Part shown: piece by piece, positions 12,501 through 21,200 of the stretch
Layout of the letters: the number at the start of each line of letters is the position of its first letter
How positions within the stretch are numbered: position 1 is the stretch's first letter
DNA from: Lingula anatina
Taxonomy: Eukaryota > Brachiopoda > Lingulata > Lingulida > Lingulidae
Length of the DNA: 32,131 nt
Direction: 5' to 3'
Assembly (NCBI RefSeq): GCF_001039355.2
Contig: NW_019773941.1
Span: 1 to 32,131, forward strand
Program-made: the position numbers and the translations under genes
Notes under the pieces: generated by a model
The model's database searches: none
What the model was told of the DNA's origin: nothing
Seen by the model: the letters and a program-made list of their open reading frames with translations, nothing else

Positions 12501-12710
12501 GGTTATATAGGATGTAATATTTCATTTCTTACTTGGGGATTCTTTTTATGCGATACCTCCATTTCAAATGTCTTCACCAAATTCTCTACTGTCTTCTCCA
12601 GGGAGTCGGGCTTGTGGGTTTTTGATCGCTCCCTCTGATAAAGTTCATTGATGACGTGATAATCAGGTTTACCATCCCTCCATTCAATATGGGCGTCGTC
12701 CATGTGAGAC
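6247..12710 (-). CDS. Pathogen-related protein-like (SnoaL-like fold), copy B, complete
   Basis: Three coding exons join cleanly: 12703-12533 (57 codons, phase 0), 10945-10729 (phase 1) and 6494-6247. They give 211 residues, close to the roughly 235 of plant pathogen-related protein. Landmarks in order are IEWRDGKPDYHVINELY near residue 6, KTFEMEVSHKKNP near 44, GGKYFSADELADIGSYNALL in exon two, FPGGFAWEVLEVIS at the exon-two end, then GPPVVTFTWRHWAKWTGPYKG, a GERIELIG strand and a terminal GATGCPFHKSMK. The order and spacing match the plant family, including the RHW...GP-KG segment and a C-terminal GCP. There is no signal peptide or membrane segment, so a cytosolic protein is expected. Molecular function is unknown for the family; the SnoaL fold suggests binding or chemistry on a small hydrophobic ligand, which is inference. 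The 4.2-kb last intron is filled with repeats. Confidence 0.88.
6610..7400. mobile_element. Possible LINE reverse transcriptase relics, both orientations
   Basis: Around 6890-6925 the minus strand reads GITLGEPFLFLLINDR, like the 'G...G-P-FLF-INDL' region of non-LTR reverse transcriptases, and about 6740-6800 gives an ITFKDIPTNDKLELLVM-like stretch. Around 7265-7320 the plus strand reads NLSEMSNYHGVTI, like the 'SNYRGI' motif. The opposite strands mean two fragments, an inversion, or coincidence. No intact frame exists. Confidence 0.3.
7402..8419. other. Intronic AT-rich DNA with a (GTT)n run
   Basis: Part of copy B's last intron. It contains a short (TTG)n microsatellite at about 7909-7930 and no recognisable gene. 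Confidence 0.4.
8140..8183. repeat. Fragment of a CGGAT-ended MITE
   Basis: On the minus strand the sequence begins CATGGGCGGATGTAGGATTT, then continues into a GGGTGGGGTCC-rich stretch. This resembles the terminus of the element at 18481-18738 (CAGGGACGGATCCAGGAT on that strand). Only one end is visible. Confidence 0.35.
8420..8725. repeat. Cluster of short degenerate GTGTTTAGC / GCTAAACAC motifs
   Basis: At least ten copies of a unit resembling CACGCGTTTAGCAGCT occur in about 300 bp. The first six or so point one way (8427, 8443, 8461, 8476, 8496, 8511) and later ones mainly the other (GCTAAACACA, GCTAAACGTG, GCTAAACATG near 8555-8605, GCTAAACGTGTG near 8678). Spacing is irregular. A pair of similar motifs is near 7405-7440. 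No gene is associated. Confidence 0.55.
9236..9480. repeat. Single diverged copy of the 480-1345 repeat unit
   Basis: The segment TTTGGAAAGGCAAACAATGACTGAC, then TTGTTGTCTGATCTGTTTCGCC, then a CACGCAGGTGCATTGTTATTACGCACA stretch, matches the order of the 480-1345 units. It lies in the intron of copy B that corresponds to the one holding the array in copy A. Confidence 0.55.
9554..9583. repeat. (AAT)n microsatellite
   Basis: About ten AAT units in a row, inside copy B's last intron. Confidence 0.85.
9584..10728. other. Intronic, no gene recognised
   Basis: Nothing was recognised apart from a poly-C tract at about 10456-10468. The ORFs on either strand here have no family features. Confidence 0.4.
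10729..10945 (-). CDS. Copy B, exon 2
   Basis: The acceptor is TGTTTTCCGCAG and the donor is CTCAG|GTAGGG, the same boundaries as copy A's exon 2. The exon is 217 bp, entering in phase 0 and leaving in phase 1. It encodes EWKSVAYDVFKMQINGGKYF through FPGGFAWEVLEVIS. Confidence 0.88.
12120..12156. repeat. Poly-C followed by (CA)n
   Basis: About a dozen C residues followed by roughly ten CA units; simple-sequence DNA. Confidence 0.8.
12271..12325. repeat. Short G-rich MITE-like fragment
   Basis: The CCGTAGCCAGGGGGTGCGGG stretch resembles the G-rich ends of the CGGAT-type repeats elsewhere in the window. Only about 55 bp are visible, so class and boundaries are uncertain. Confidence 0.25.
12533..12710 (-). 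CDS. Copy B, first coding exon
   Basis: A strong acceptor (CGTCTTCTCTCAG) is followed by GTCTCAC and the ATG at 12703. The exon codes 57 residues from MDDAHIEWRD to KKNPQ and ends at a GTAAGA donor in phase 0. The acceptor implies at least one non-coding upstream exon, which was not found. Confidence 0.85.
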
Positions 12711-13079
12711 CTGAGAGAAGACGCTGACTATACACTTGCATACGAAACTAACAGGGAAATTATTCTTGGTTAGATTTGAATGTGTTGGCTAGGGCCATTT
12801 CAATCACTGTTAATCATAAAGATGCGTTTGCTGACTACAGCAAAAACTTTAGAGATAATAAGACGCGCTTATAAGCTACTGTATACTTGAGATCGGAATG
12901 TTATATATTTGGTCAGCATTTGATCGGTATCAGGACAATCCCCCCCAGACACCCCCCCCCCCCAGGATAATCCCTACCGGACGATTCCCCCCTGAAGAAT
13001 ATATATTTATGTACAAATATAAAGGAAAGAGTATAAAGTTCTAATCTTTTCATCCATTTTATATTATTTCTTAGTGTGA

Positions 13080-13702
13080 TGATTAGTCCGGTGGCTTAAG
13101 GAAAAAATCGTGACACGGCGGATAAAAGCACTAAATTTTGCATGTGGGTACCTTTTGGCATTCTAAATCAAATTAGAGCCGTAGCCCACGGAAAAAATTT
13201 ACCATTTGGCCAAAAAATCCAAAATGGCCGCCAATTTATTGAATTCTTTAGAAATATGTACATACCTATGTTGATTTTTATCAAATAAATTATTTTCTCA
13301 GAGTTTTCCACACCCTTATTACCCATTTTATTCATATATGTCAGATAGCAAACAAGTCCCCTTGAACTTTTTGAAAAAATCCAAGATGGCTGTCATTTGC
13401 CATATAACAGCCATATGAATACTAGTGCACAACTATTACCAGCTAGAACGATAGGTTGTCCACTATCAAATTAAGTCTGTTTCTCAGATCTTTGTTACCC
13501 ACATAATATTTTTGTGGTGAGTAACTACGAAGTGTTCTTGGGCATTTTGGAAAATCCAAGATGGCTGCCATGTGCCACAGGAATTCTAGTATATGGGGGA
13601 TTCAACTAATGGCAACTGGAAAGATTAGTTTTTCACTATCAAATTAAGCTGGTTTCTGAGTGTTTTCCACATCCTTTCTACCCACACAATATGTATGTGG
13701 TG
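13080..13702. repeat. Imperfect tandem repeat (about 165-175 bp) with AAATCCAAGATGGC cores
   Basis: Related units share AATCCAA(A/G)ATGGC(C/T)G at 13219, 13381 and 13556. They also share CACTATCAAATTAAG..TGTTTCT and a TTNCCCAC..AATATNTNTGTGGTG segment. The cores resemble vertebrate YY1 sites (AAGATGGCNGC), but the tandem context makes satellite-like DNA the simplest reading. An ambiguous base (n) at 13703 marks uncertain assembly at the repeat's edge. Confidence 0.55.
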
Positions 13703-13703
13703 N
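13703..13703. other. Ambiguous base (n)
   Basis: A single undetermined base between the GATGGC repeat and the ACTACAAGATCACAGTCATA repeat. It could hide a mis-assembled repeat junction. Confidence 0.95.
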
Positions 13704-14016
13704 ACTACAAGATCACAGTCATATACCCAAAATAAAATAAGATTTTTGAAGTTTTATGATGGGGGAGTCAAATTTTCATTATGTGCACATTTTTATTTTT
13801 CATATTTTTTTATTTGAATTTTCACTGCAAACTACAAAAAAATGTGCCAACGTATCATCCATTTTACATACTACAAGATCACAGTCATATACTCAAATAA
13901 AATAAGATGTATGAAGTTTTGTGGAGGGGGAGTCACATTTTCATGGGGGGAGTCACATTTTCATAATGAAAATCTGACTGGGGAGTCACATTTTCATGGG
14001 AGTCAGATTTTCATGT
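13704..14016. repeat. Direct repeats of ACTACAAGATCACAGTCATA and GGGAGTCACATTTTCAT
   Basis: ACTACAAGATCACAGTCATA occurs at about 13705 and 13871, each followed by a similar AAATAAAATAAGAT..GAAGTTTT stretch, so one unit is about 166 bp. After it, GGGGAGTCACATTTTCAT or close variants occur four to five times between 13928 and 14014. The last copy abuts the inverted end at 14021. Confidence 0.6.
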
Positions 14017-14035
14017 TACACCGGTGTGAACGGAA

Positions 14036-14220
14036 TGGTAGTCCTAGTAACGCAAGTCCTAGGTCTAGCGTTGCTAGGAATGGAGGTCCTAGGACATACG
14101 TTACTAGGATTTAACGTCCGTAGGACAACAGTTACCAAGGAATGCATGTCCCACCGCCAGGAATCTAAGTCCGGATGCGACCTGTTATCCTGATTTACAC
14201 TAGGAATATAAGTCCGCTCC
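14036..14220. repeat. Left subterminal short-repeat block
   Basis: Successive units of about 14-16 bp resemble GGAATGGTAGTCCTAG, TAACGCAAGTCCTAG, GGAATGGAGGTCCTAG, GATTTAACGTCCGTAG, GGAATGCATGTCCC and GGAATATAAGTCCGC. The core is purine-GTCC preceded by a variable AACG/AATG. The units are near relatives of those at 15040-15150 and 15830-16015. Confidence 0.6.
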
Positions 14221-14246
14221 CATTCTTCTCTCGCACTTAAAGTGAG

Positions 14247-14275
14247 TGATAGATAGATAGATAGATAGATAGATA
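14247..14275. repeat. (GATA)n microsatellite
   Basis: About seven GATA units in a row. Confidence 0.85.
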
Positions 14276-14759
14276 AATAATATAATATAATATTAAAATT
14301 ACTTATAAAAATGTTCACCTAAACAAATACAATGGAATAAAAAAGGTATATGAAGAATAACACTTGTTACATTTTCATATATTTATTTCAGTTCTTTTAT
14401 TTATTCATTATTCATTGTCTTGATTACCATCCTCCACGCCTCAGGCTTGTTCACGGGAATAGGGTTAAGCGGTGGAGAGCCGTAGTTGCTCTTTTTGTTG
14501 ACACGCTGACATTTGTCTTCATTTTAAAATTAATTTTATAATGTCCTCTACCATGTTTGGCCAATAATATATCTGTTCAACCTTGGCCAGTGTCTAATCT
14601 CGTCCTAGGTGACCACCTTAAATTTAAAAACAAGGAAATTAATGCATCGCATTTTATAGACACTTCACGTTTTTCAATGTCTAGAATTACGTCACACAAT
14701 TAAATAAAGCAACGTATGTATACGCGGTATTGTGAATACGGAATTTTTTTAATACATAC

Positions 14760-14905
14760 TTAATTTTTTTCACTTCTTCCCTGTTTCTTACAACTTTTCG
14801 CCATACTCCACCAACATCATTATCATTATTATTATTATGCCCTTCATCTGCTACGTCCCTCACTTTCCTCTTGCTAACTCTGTAATAGAGCTTGCCTTGT
14901 TCAAT
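14760..14905 (-). pseudogene. Integrase-like remnant, second exon
   Basis: The acceptor CTGTTTATTTCAG and donor ATTAA|GTATGT bound a 146-bp exon. It encodes IEQGKLYYRVSKRKV, then an asparagine/aspartate run from an (AAT)n-like microsatellite, then GVWRKVVRNREEVKKI. The GKLYYRV segment followed by a short charged stretch and 'W+KVV' fits the 'dG.LyYk' region of KRBA2-like integrases. The expanded Asn/Asp run suggests loss of constraint. Confidence 0.5.
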
Positions 14906-15019
14906 CTGAAATAAACAGTACAATATGCATATATGTGTACTCATGATGTTAAAGGAATTATTGACCTAGACTACTGTTATTTTGTTCGAGTTTAAAACTG
15001 AGAAAAGGAATCGTAAGCA

Positions 15020-15190
15020 GCTGTCCCAGGACCTAAAATTCCAGAAATGGTAGTCCCCTGGACCATAAAATCCCAGAAATGGTAGTCCCCGGACCTAAAA
15101 TCCTAGAAATGGTAGTCCCCCGGACCTAAAATCCCAGAAATGGTAGTCCCCCGGGCATAAATACCCATGAAATAGTAACCCCCTGCAGGA
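15020..15190. repeat. Tandem repeat, about 33 bp unit
   Basis: Four to five copies of GGACCTAAAATCCCAGAAAT followed by GGTAGTCCCC run from about 15028. The last units decay. The ATGGTAGTCC core is also in the subterminal units at 14033 and is related to those at 15920. Confidence 0.75.
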
Positions 15191-15310
15191 CATTTATTCA
15201 GGGTACATAGGTCCATTGGACACACATCCCTGGAATTGTATATCTGCGTATAACGAAGTGTGACCTCTAATAATATTGCATATTTAACATCATTAAAATT
15301 GAAAGTTTAC

Positions 15311-15448
15311 TTTATAATTAGACTTGCTTGTTCTCCGAATAACTCTTTTCTGTGTTGGTGTTGTCTCGATAGGATACGTGCCCTCCTGAAGATATTGGAA
15401 AATAACTTCAACTTCGGGCCTGGTCCGTATGCTGCTTGTCCCTTCCAT
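15311..15448 (-). pseudogene. Integrase-like remnant, first coding exon
   Basis: ATG at 15448 opens 46 codons ending at an AAA|GTAAAC donor, phase 0. The segment IFQYLQEGTYPIETTPTQKR then VIRRTSKSNYK matches the pattern 'yl..G.YP...t..qKr.iRr....y' that opens KRBA2-like/Ginger-type integrase proteins. Joining to the second exon gives ...SNYK-IEQGKLYYRV without a phase break, which is the strongest argument for the pair. The frame is also open upstream of this ATG, so the true start could be earlier. Confidence 0.5.
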
Positions 15449-15627
15449 ATCAAGTGAGGGTGTGGTATTCATATATGAGCGGTATTTATAGTAGAACAAG
15501 GTAGCGTGTGACATCTGGTAATGTCTGTAACCAATCAAAAAATTTGCTACGTGGCAAAAATGACGACTAGGATAAAACAAAAGAAAAAAACTCACGAAAA
15601 GTAAATATAATTTTATTTCTGTAAACG

Positions 15628-15706
15628 AAATTCGAACCACCATTCACTTACACAACTACTCTATCCATTACACTGCACAGCCCTACCACTACACCAGGGA
15701 GACGAA
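15628..15706 (-). repeat. tRNA-derived (SINE-like) relic
   Basis: The minus strand reads GTCTCCCTGGTGTAGTGGTA, then a TAATGGATAGAGTAG stretch, and about 75 bases later GTGGTTCGAATTT, which resemble an A box and a B box of RNA polymerase III promoters. The ends do not pair as an acceptor stem, so it is not a working tRNA gene. Confidence 0.4.
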
Positions 15707-15807
15707 CTGGAAAACCGCCGATTTTACGGAGTACTTATATGTGCTCACTAAAGCATAATATTACTGCCAATAGTCATTATCCACTAGTTGCTATTTTAAA
15801 TGGTCGG

Positions 15808-16020
15808 ACATAGTTATAGGGCGGACCTCCATTCCGTTGACTAATGTAAACGTAAACGTAATGCAGGTCCGCCAGGAATAGAAGTCCTACCCTTTATTAT
15901 ATCAGGAATGTAGGTCCCATTAGGACTACCATTCCTCAGGAACGGTGGTCCGTAGGACCACCGCTCCTAGGAACCGAGGTCCGTAGGACCTCGGTTCCGG
16001 GCGGACCTGCATTCCGTTCA
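15808..16020. repeat. Right subterminal short-repeat block
   Basis: It contains GGCGGACCTCCATTCCG, AATGCAGGTCCGCCAGGAAT, GGAATGTAGGTCCCAT, CAGGAACGGTGGTCCGTAGG, GACCACCGCTCCTAGGAACC and further units. Several neighbouring units are inverted against each other (GGTGGTCCGTAGGACCACC and GAGGTCCGTAGGACCTC), so the block can form short hairpins. Confidence 0.6.
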
Positions 16021-16390
16021 CACCGGTTCACGAAGTTAGTACTCACTAAATTTCTCTTGCACCAAAAATTTGCTGTTTCGTTAAACCTTGCCAAGTTCTC
16101 TTCCTGCATATTTTTTAATATGTCATCGTTATTTCGCTTGATATTTTGCGATTACGAAGGTAATGGTAATTTTACTATTATAGTGTATAAATAAGTATAT
16201 ATGGGGCACAGGACTAGAAATGAGATAAGGTTTGTTTCGTGCCACTACTTATTTTTTATGGGGTCGGGTGGGGGTAGAGAGAAGATAAAAAGGAGAAGAT
16301 TTCACTAGTGCATTTTGTTTTCTTTCCTCGATCTGCCGAGACAACATAGTCATGTATCATCGACATATTGACTAAAAAATAAGTACACAT

Positions 16391-16650
16391 AACGGCTTGG
16401 TTTACACTTGAATTAATCCTTCTTCTACAAAGCAACTAACACTGCCTGTTGGCGGTTTACCTTATAACATTTACCCAGGCCTAAAGCAGATTCATTTGTT
16501 AAGCAAACTTCCTTTTTGCAGAGTGGTCGACCTACCAAGGGTAAAAGACGATGGAAATATTGACTAGTGCATTAAAACATAAAATTGGTGGATGAAACAT
16601 TTATGACAGGGGTGGACGAGAATGACCAGGTGTTCACGAAAAAAATGACT
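16391..16650. repeat. Dispersed repeat, copy 1
   Basis: Shares AAGCAACTAACACTGCCT, TTGGTGGAT..AATCATTTAT-like and GGGGTGGAC then GTTCACGAAAAAAATGACTT with 30258-30491, in the same order and orientation. Unknown family. Confidence 0.5.
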
Positions 16651-17651
16651 TTCGAATCATACTTCAGAAACTGCTCCATTGTTTCACGTCATGTGATTTG
16701 TCAAGTGTCACTATATAGTGATTGTTAAAGTTACATATGAGGTGAGCGTAGATTTCCTGTAATGCATGTAAATCACTACAAAAAAATCTTATTTTACATT
16801 GTGGACTCAAAATAAACTGCACAGATTTATCACTCGATCAACTGAAAAGAGTCTTTAAACTGTACCTTCTTCAAATTTCATAACGTAAAATTGATATCTT
16901 TATTTCCCTCTGGTTTGAAAAAGTTCGTCAAACAACGTAGTAATACATGTATATCTAGTCCATTGCTGCTACACGCGCAATACCAGTAGCATAAGTATTC
17001 AAATGAGCGTTGGTACCATGGCACATATAAAGAGTGGAAAATATCTGTTAAAATATCAATTTTGTAGTATATAAAAAAACGGAAAACTGGTCATTTATTT
17101 ATAAAAACACAAAGTGAACAAAATAACTTTATATACATATAGTACGTAAGTATCACTTTCGTGATGCAGAAAGGCGAATTTTAATCGTGAAGGTGTAATT
17201 TCAAAATGTAGAACTTAATATGTAAAAATCATTTTCTCCTCGTTATGCATGTAGACAGAGCATGCCTTGCTTATAAGGAAAATTGCTGAAATTCAAAATA
17301 GTCACGTGATGAGGAATGATATCTTCACTAACCAGAACACTCATTGCATCTTACTATCAACTGGAACATGCCTCTCACACCACAGTGCGAAAAATGGCAA
17401 CAATTCAAATTAGGGTTCGTGTAATATATTAGAAAATGCATTAGTAAATACCTTTTTTTCAAAGTATAAAAAAATTACGAAAACGTTTGTTATAAAGGGC
17501 GCAAATTAAAATTAGGAAAAAACATCTCTAGGCTTCTTTTAAAGGAAAGCAAGAAACTTAACTACTTGAAAACATCTTAATCTGGTCCCCGGATCATAAA
17601 TGTAAGTAATTTGTAAGTCAATATACGATATAAAATGCAGTTCCATTAACT

Positions 17652-17690
<39 letters not shown>

Positions 17691-17803
17691 CTGAACTAAA
17701 GAGAATCGGTAGGTTGCCCTGCTAATTAACCTAGCTACCAGTTTTAAGGCAAGCATACTATTAGTCGTTTTGCTGAGCTTTGTGGTGGTAGGCTGACTAA
17801 TTT
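16651..17803. other. 3' flank and probable 3' UTR of the EMI-EGF gene
   Basis: No exon is recognised. It carries a (GA)n run at 17653-17688 and a minus-strand AATAAA at 17094-17099, about 710 bp past the stop codon at 17804, a candidate polyadenylation signal. Confidence 0.35.
17653..17688. repeat. (GA)n microsatellite
   Basis: Eighteen GA units; (TC)n in the transcribed orientation of the adjoining gene's probable 3' UTR. Confidence 0.9.
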
Positions 17804-18252
17804 TCATATATCGGTAGGAATCGGTACATCTCCTCTAAGGATTAACTGAGAGTATGGCTTCTGCTCTGTGACATCCCTTATCATCATGCCTTCATATGGC
17901 CGGTCTGGGTTCGAAGCATTTGTAGCATCGGTTTGCACTGTCCAAAGCCCCATACGTTGCTGCCCATCACGATTCTTCTCCGCCCTGTGTTTTGATGCTG
18001 TCAGGACTTCGGCGTTTTCATAGGCAACATTGTCGTAATCCTGCGCCTGGGTAACAGCTGGTGGCGAGGAGCGTTCTCTCGCTGGTCTTCGGTCCCTGTT
18101 CCTATAGCGTCGACATGCAAAGAAAACCGAGTTAGCGGTGAGGAGGATGGCCACAATGACGGCCAATGTCACGCCGATCGTAAAACCTTCTTTGACTTCT
18201 GTACCCTGATCTGCTGGCGCTGCTGCACCAGTTACTGTCTCCATGTGTTGAC
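17804..18252 (-). CDS. Last exon: transmembrane helix and cytoplasmic tail
   Basis: The acceptor TTTTACTATAG precedes GTCAACACATGG. The split glycine codon joins the last EGF exon in phase 1. A short juxtamembrane stretch ([14 protein letters not shown]) leads into a single hydrophobic helix of about 20 residues, then arginine-rich [14 protein letters not shown]. The tail holds [13 protein letters not shown], with two tyrosines in Y-x-N context (the Grb2 SH2 preference), and KPYSQLIL, a Y-x-x-L sorting-type motif. It ends DVPIPTDI-stop. Confidence 0.88.
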
Positions 18253-21200
18253 CTATAGTAAAATTTAAAACCAGAACGTAACAGTTTTTTTAAATTAATA
18301 TGATACAGTTTTTAACGGCTTGATATTAGGACAGTTGTTGAAATTTACATTTTTTTAAATCCCACTTGATGCCTTGTGCGTGCATGCCCTTAGATAATCA
18401 ATTTTAAAGGAAGCCCATGAAATAAATACAACGAACGATCAGGTTTCATAAAACGTGCATGTACAATCTTAGTTACCATGCAGTGCCGGATTTAGGGGGT
18501 GTCGGGGGGTCCTGACCCCCTTCGATTTCTGAAAAAATCACACCAATGGGATCTCCTCTAGGAAATTTTGAATTTTGACTAGCTGAATCATAGTTGTAAA
18601 CCCTACCACATGACGCCGTTTGCCCCCAAAATAACGATACCCATCAGCGGGCCCCGAAACACACGCAAAAGGGGGTGAAGGTTGGCTCCGCACCAGCGCC
18701 CCTCCCCCCCTTTTCAAATAATCCTGGATCCGTCCCTGGTTACTGAATGATCCTGATGGCGAATTTTTGTTCCCTTTACACTTGGTACACAGTATTTATA
18801 TCATTTCAACCACGGAATTAAAACTCCTTGGTTCAACCCAGGCCCATTTCTAAGCGCCTGTTTTGTCTGATTTTTTCAACGCGTTTTGCTCCTAAGCATG
18901 TTACACGCTTTTAACACACGCAAAAGAAACACACGCAAAAGGGGGTGAAGGTTGGCTCCGCACCAGCGCCCCTCCCCCCCTTTTCAAATAATCCTGGATC
19001 CGTCCCTGGTTACTGAATGATCCTGATGGCGAATTTTTGTTCCCTTTACACTTGGTACACAGTATTTATATCATTTCAACCACGGAATTGGTTCAACCCA
19101 GGCCCATTTCTAAGCGCCTGTTTTGTCTGATTTTTTCAACGCGTTTTGCTCCTAAGCATGTTACACGCTTTTAACGTAGTCTACTCCAGCTATGAGAGTG
19201 CGTAGGCTCCCTGGGGGGAGGCTGTTAACTGAAAATATCCAGGAAACAATAGCTGGAGGTGGTTCTGTACATGTTTGAGGTGCCATTTGCAGCAATGACA
19301 AAACAACATTCAGCTGATGACACAGCCAGCAAGAAGCCCAGATGCAAACCCAATTGAGCACATGTGGGACGAACTTGGTCGTGCTATCCAGAGGAGAAAC
19401 TCTCCCCCTGCAAATCTACATGAATTGCGAGATGCCCTTCAATATGAATGGACCAGAATTCCTCTTCAAAGAGCTGTGACTCTAGTTCACAGTATGCCAC
19501 GCAGTTTGGCGGCCATTATCCAAGCTCGGGGTGGGCATACCCGCTATTGAGATTAATAATGAACTCTGAAGATGTTTCTTGACAATTTCCCCTAATTCCA
19601 TATTAATTGTCAATCACTTTATAAATTTATGTTTAATTTTTCACTTGGTACTGTTATGTAAACAAAGTACTCTTTTTGGGGGCACGAGAAAAAAAAAATA
19701 AATAAATTAACGCTTTTTTCACATTTGCATTGGTGTTTCTCCTTGCCTTAACCAATCCTCCAGCTTCACATATTTAACAATATAAACAGTTTTAATTTGG
19801 TACTATCAATAATAATGAAAGAAACAGGGCGATATGCATCCCAAAATTTCCGTGTACCAACCATTTTGGGCGAAAGGATATATATATATATATTGTTGTC
19901 GCTTATGACAACAATTTGCGTTTACAATCGTATCACTAGTCAGCTTTGTATTATTATGCAAATTATTTGTTCTGTATATATACTGTATGCAGTAGTTCTG
20001 GGCGCGGCCACGTTGTATTTGACGAGCGAAGGCTCAGGTCGTCGAGTCTGAAGTTTTAGTAGGCAAAATTTGTGGATCAACATTGGACGGGAAAGCCACA
20101 TTTCTCTGTACGTATTGTATTCAATTCTATTGATAATCATTTGCACAACATTTCCGTTTTTTATAATTAATTTATTATTTCTTTTTATATTTGTATTCAA
20201 TTTATGTTATATTTGTGTATTTTGTATAATTAGTTTGGTATTTATCTTTCATTATTTTGTTATTTTTAGTTTCACCATGTCCATGTCAGTGTGTGCGTGA
20301 AATAAAGTGTGAACATTTCCCGTTGTTTGTTTGTTTGGTGTTGGATCCGCAACATATATATAATTTATAACAAGATACCGTGATTTATCAACGTTGTAAA
20401 GTTTACTCAAATACATTTACAGCTGGCCTTATTCTTTCTTGTGTTATCTGACCTAGCGAGGAAATTATTGGAATGTATTTCTGAAAAACAAATTGGGGAA
20501 ATTCACTAGTTCACTATAGACACAATCAACTATCACTTTCACTTTAAAGGACCTTTTTTCATATTTTGATAAAGTTCGTTACAGTATTAATGTCTATTTA
20601 ATCTTTTCCGGAAGAAATGGACAATTAAACACCAGGATGATGGCGGGGTATTCATTATAATAGTTTATTTAAGCTTTCATCACATGCTGGTTATTTCGGT
20701 AACGATAGTCCGAAGATTCTACAATTAACACAGCTCTAGTCACCGACTAACCCCAAGCCCATTTTAGAATTAACCGCTGAATGTCGTTAAAACACCGTAA
20801 GAAGTGTTTTGGTTATTTATAAAAAAAGTTTTCAAAACATTATATAATGCTTTTCCACAATGTTATAAAAACGCTAATAAAACTCCACAAGATAACGTTA
20901 TCATAAAGTTTAGTAGAAACGGCCTTTGAATCTTTCGACAATTATTATAACGTTATCATAATGTTTTTGCTAGATGGGGCATTAATCTGCGTGGGGTTAA
21001 AAAAACACGCAAAGCGTTACCATAACGTTATTATAATATTATTTTGTACCATAACCAGCATGTAACCACCTGATAACGTCATGAAAACGTTATTTGTTAC
21101 ATGGATTATTACTTAATAGGCCTGTTTTCAATCATCACAAGTTACTCCTTGAGATGACAAATAATAGGAAGGCGTGAAGCTGGATTGTCTATGAGGCAGA

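Larger units (their letters stand above)
10946..12532. other. Intron of copy B with simple repeats
   Basis: No exon is recognised. It holds a C-tract running into (CA)n at about 12120-12155 and a CGTAGCCAGGGGG fragment at 12271-12325. Confidence 0.4.
14021..16026 (-). mobile_element. TIR-bounded element with Ginger/KRBA2-like integrase exons (deleted)
   Basis: The unit starts CCGGTGTGAACGGAATG at 14021 and ends with the inverse, CATTCCGTTCACACCGG, at 16026; the 17-base arms match exactly. Inside each end lies a block of short GGAATG-N-AGGTCC-like repeats. Between them, on the minus strand, are two exons (15448-15311 and 14905-14760) whose joined product resembles the N-terminus of KRBA2-like/Ginger-type integrase proteins. 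No zinc finger or DDE integrase core follows, and only about 740 bp remain to the left end, so the element cannot be autonomous. A clear target-site duplication was not found. Class assignment rests on the protein remnant and is inference. Confidence 0.55.

Noticed and set aside
15628-15706. Functional tRNA gene
   Set aside because: A- and B-box-like motifs exist but the ends do not pair to form an acceptor stem.
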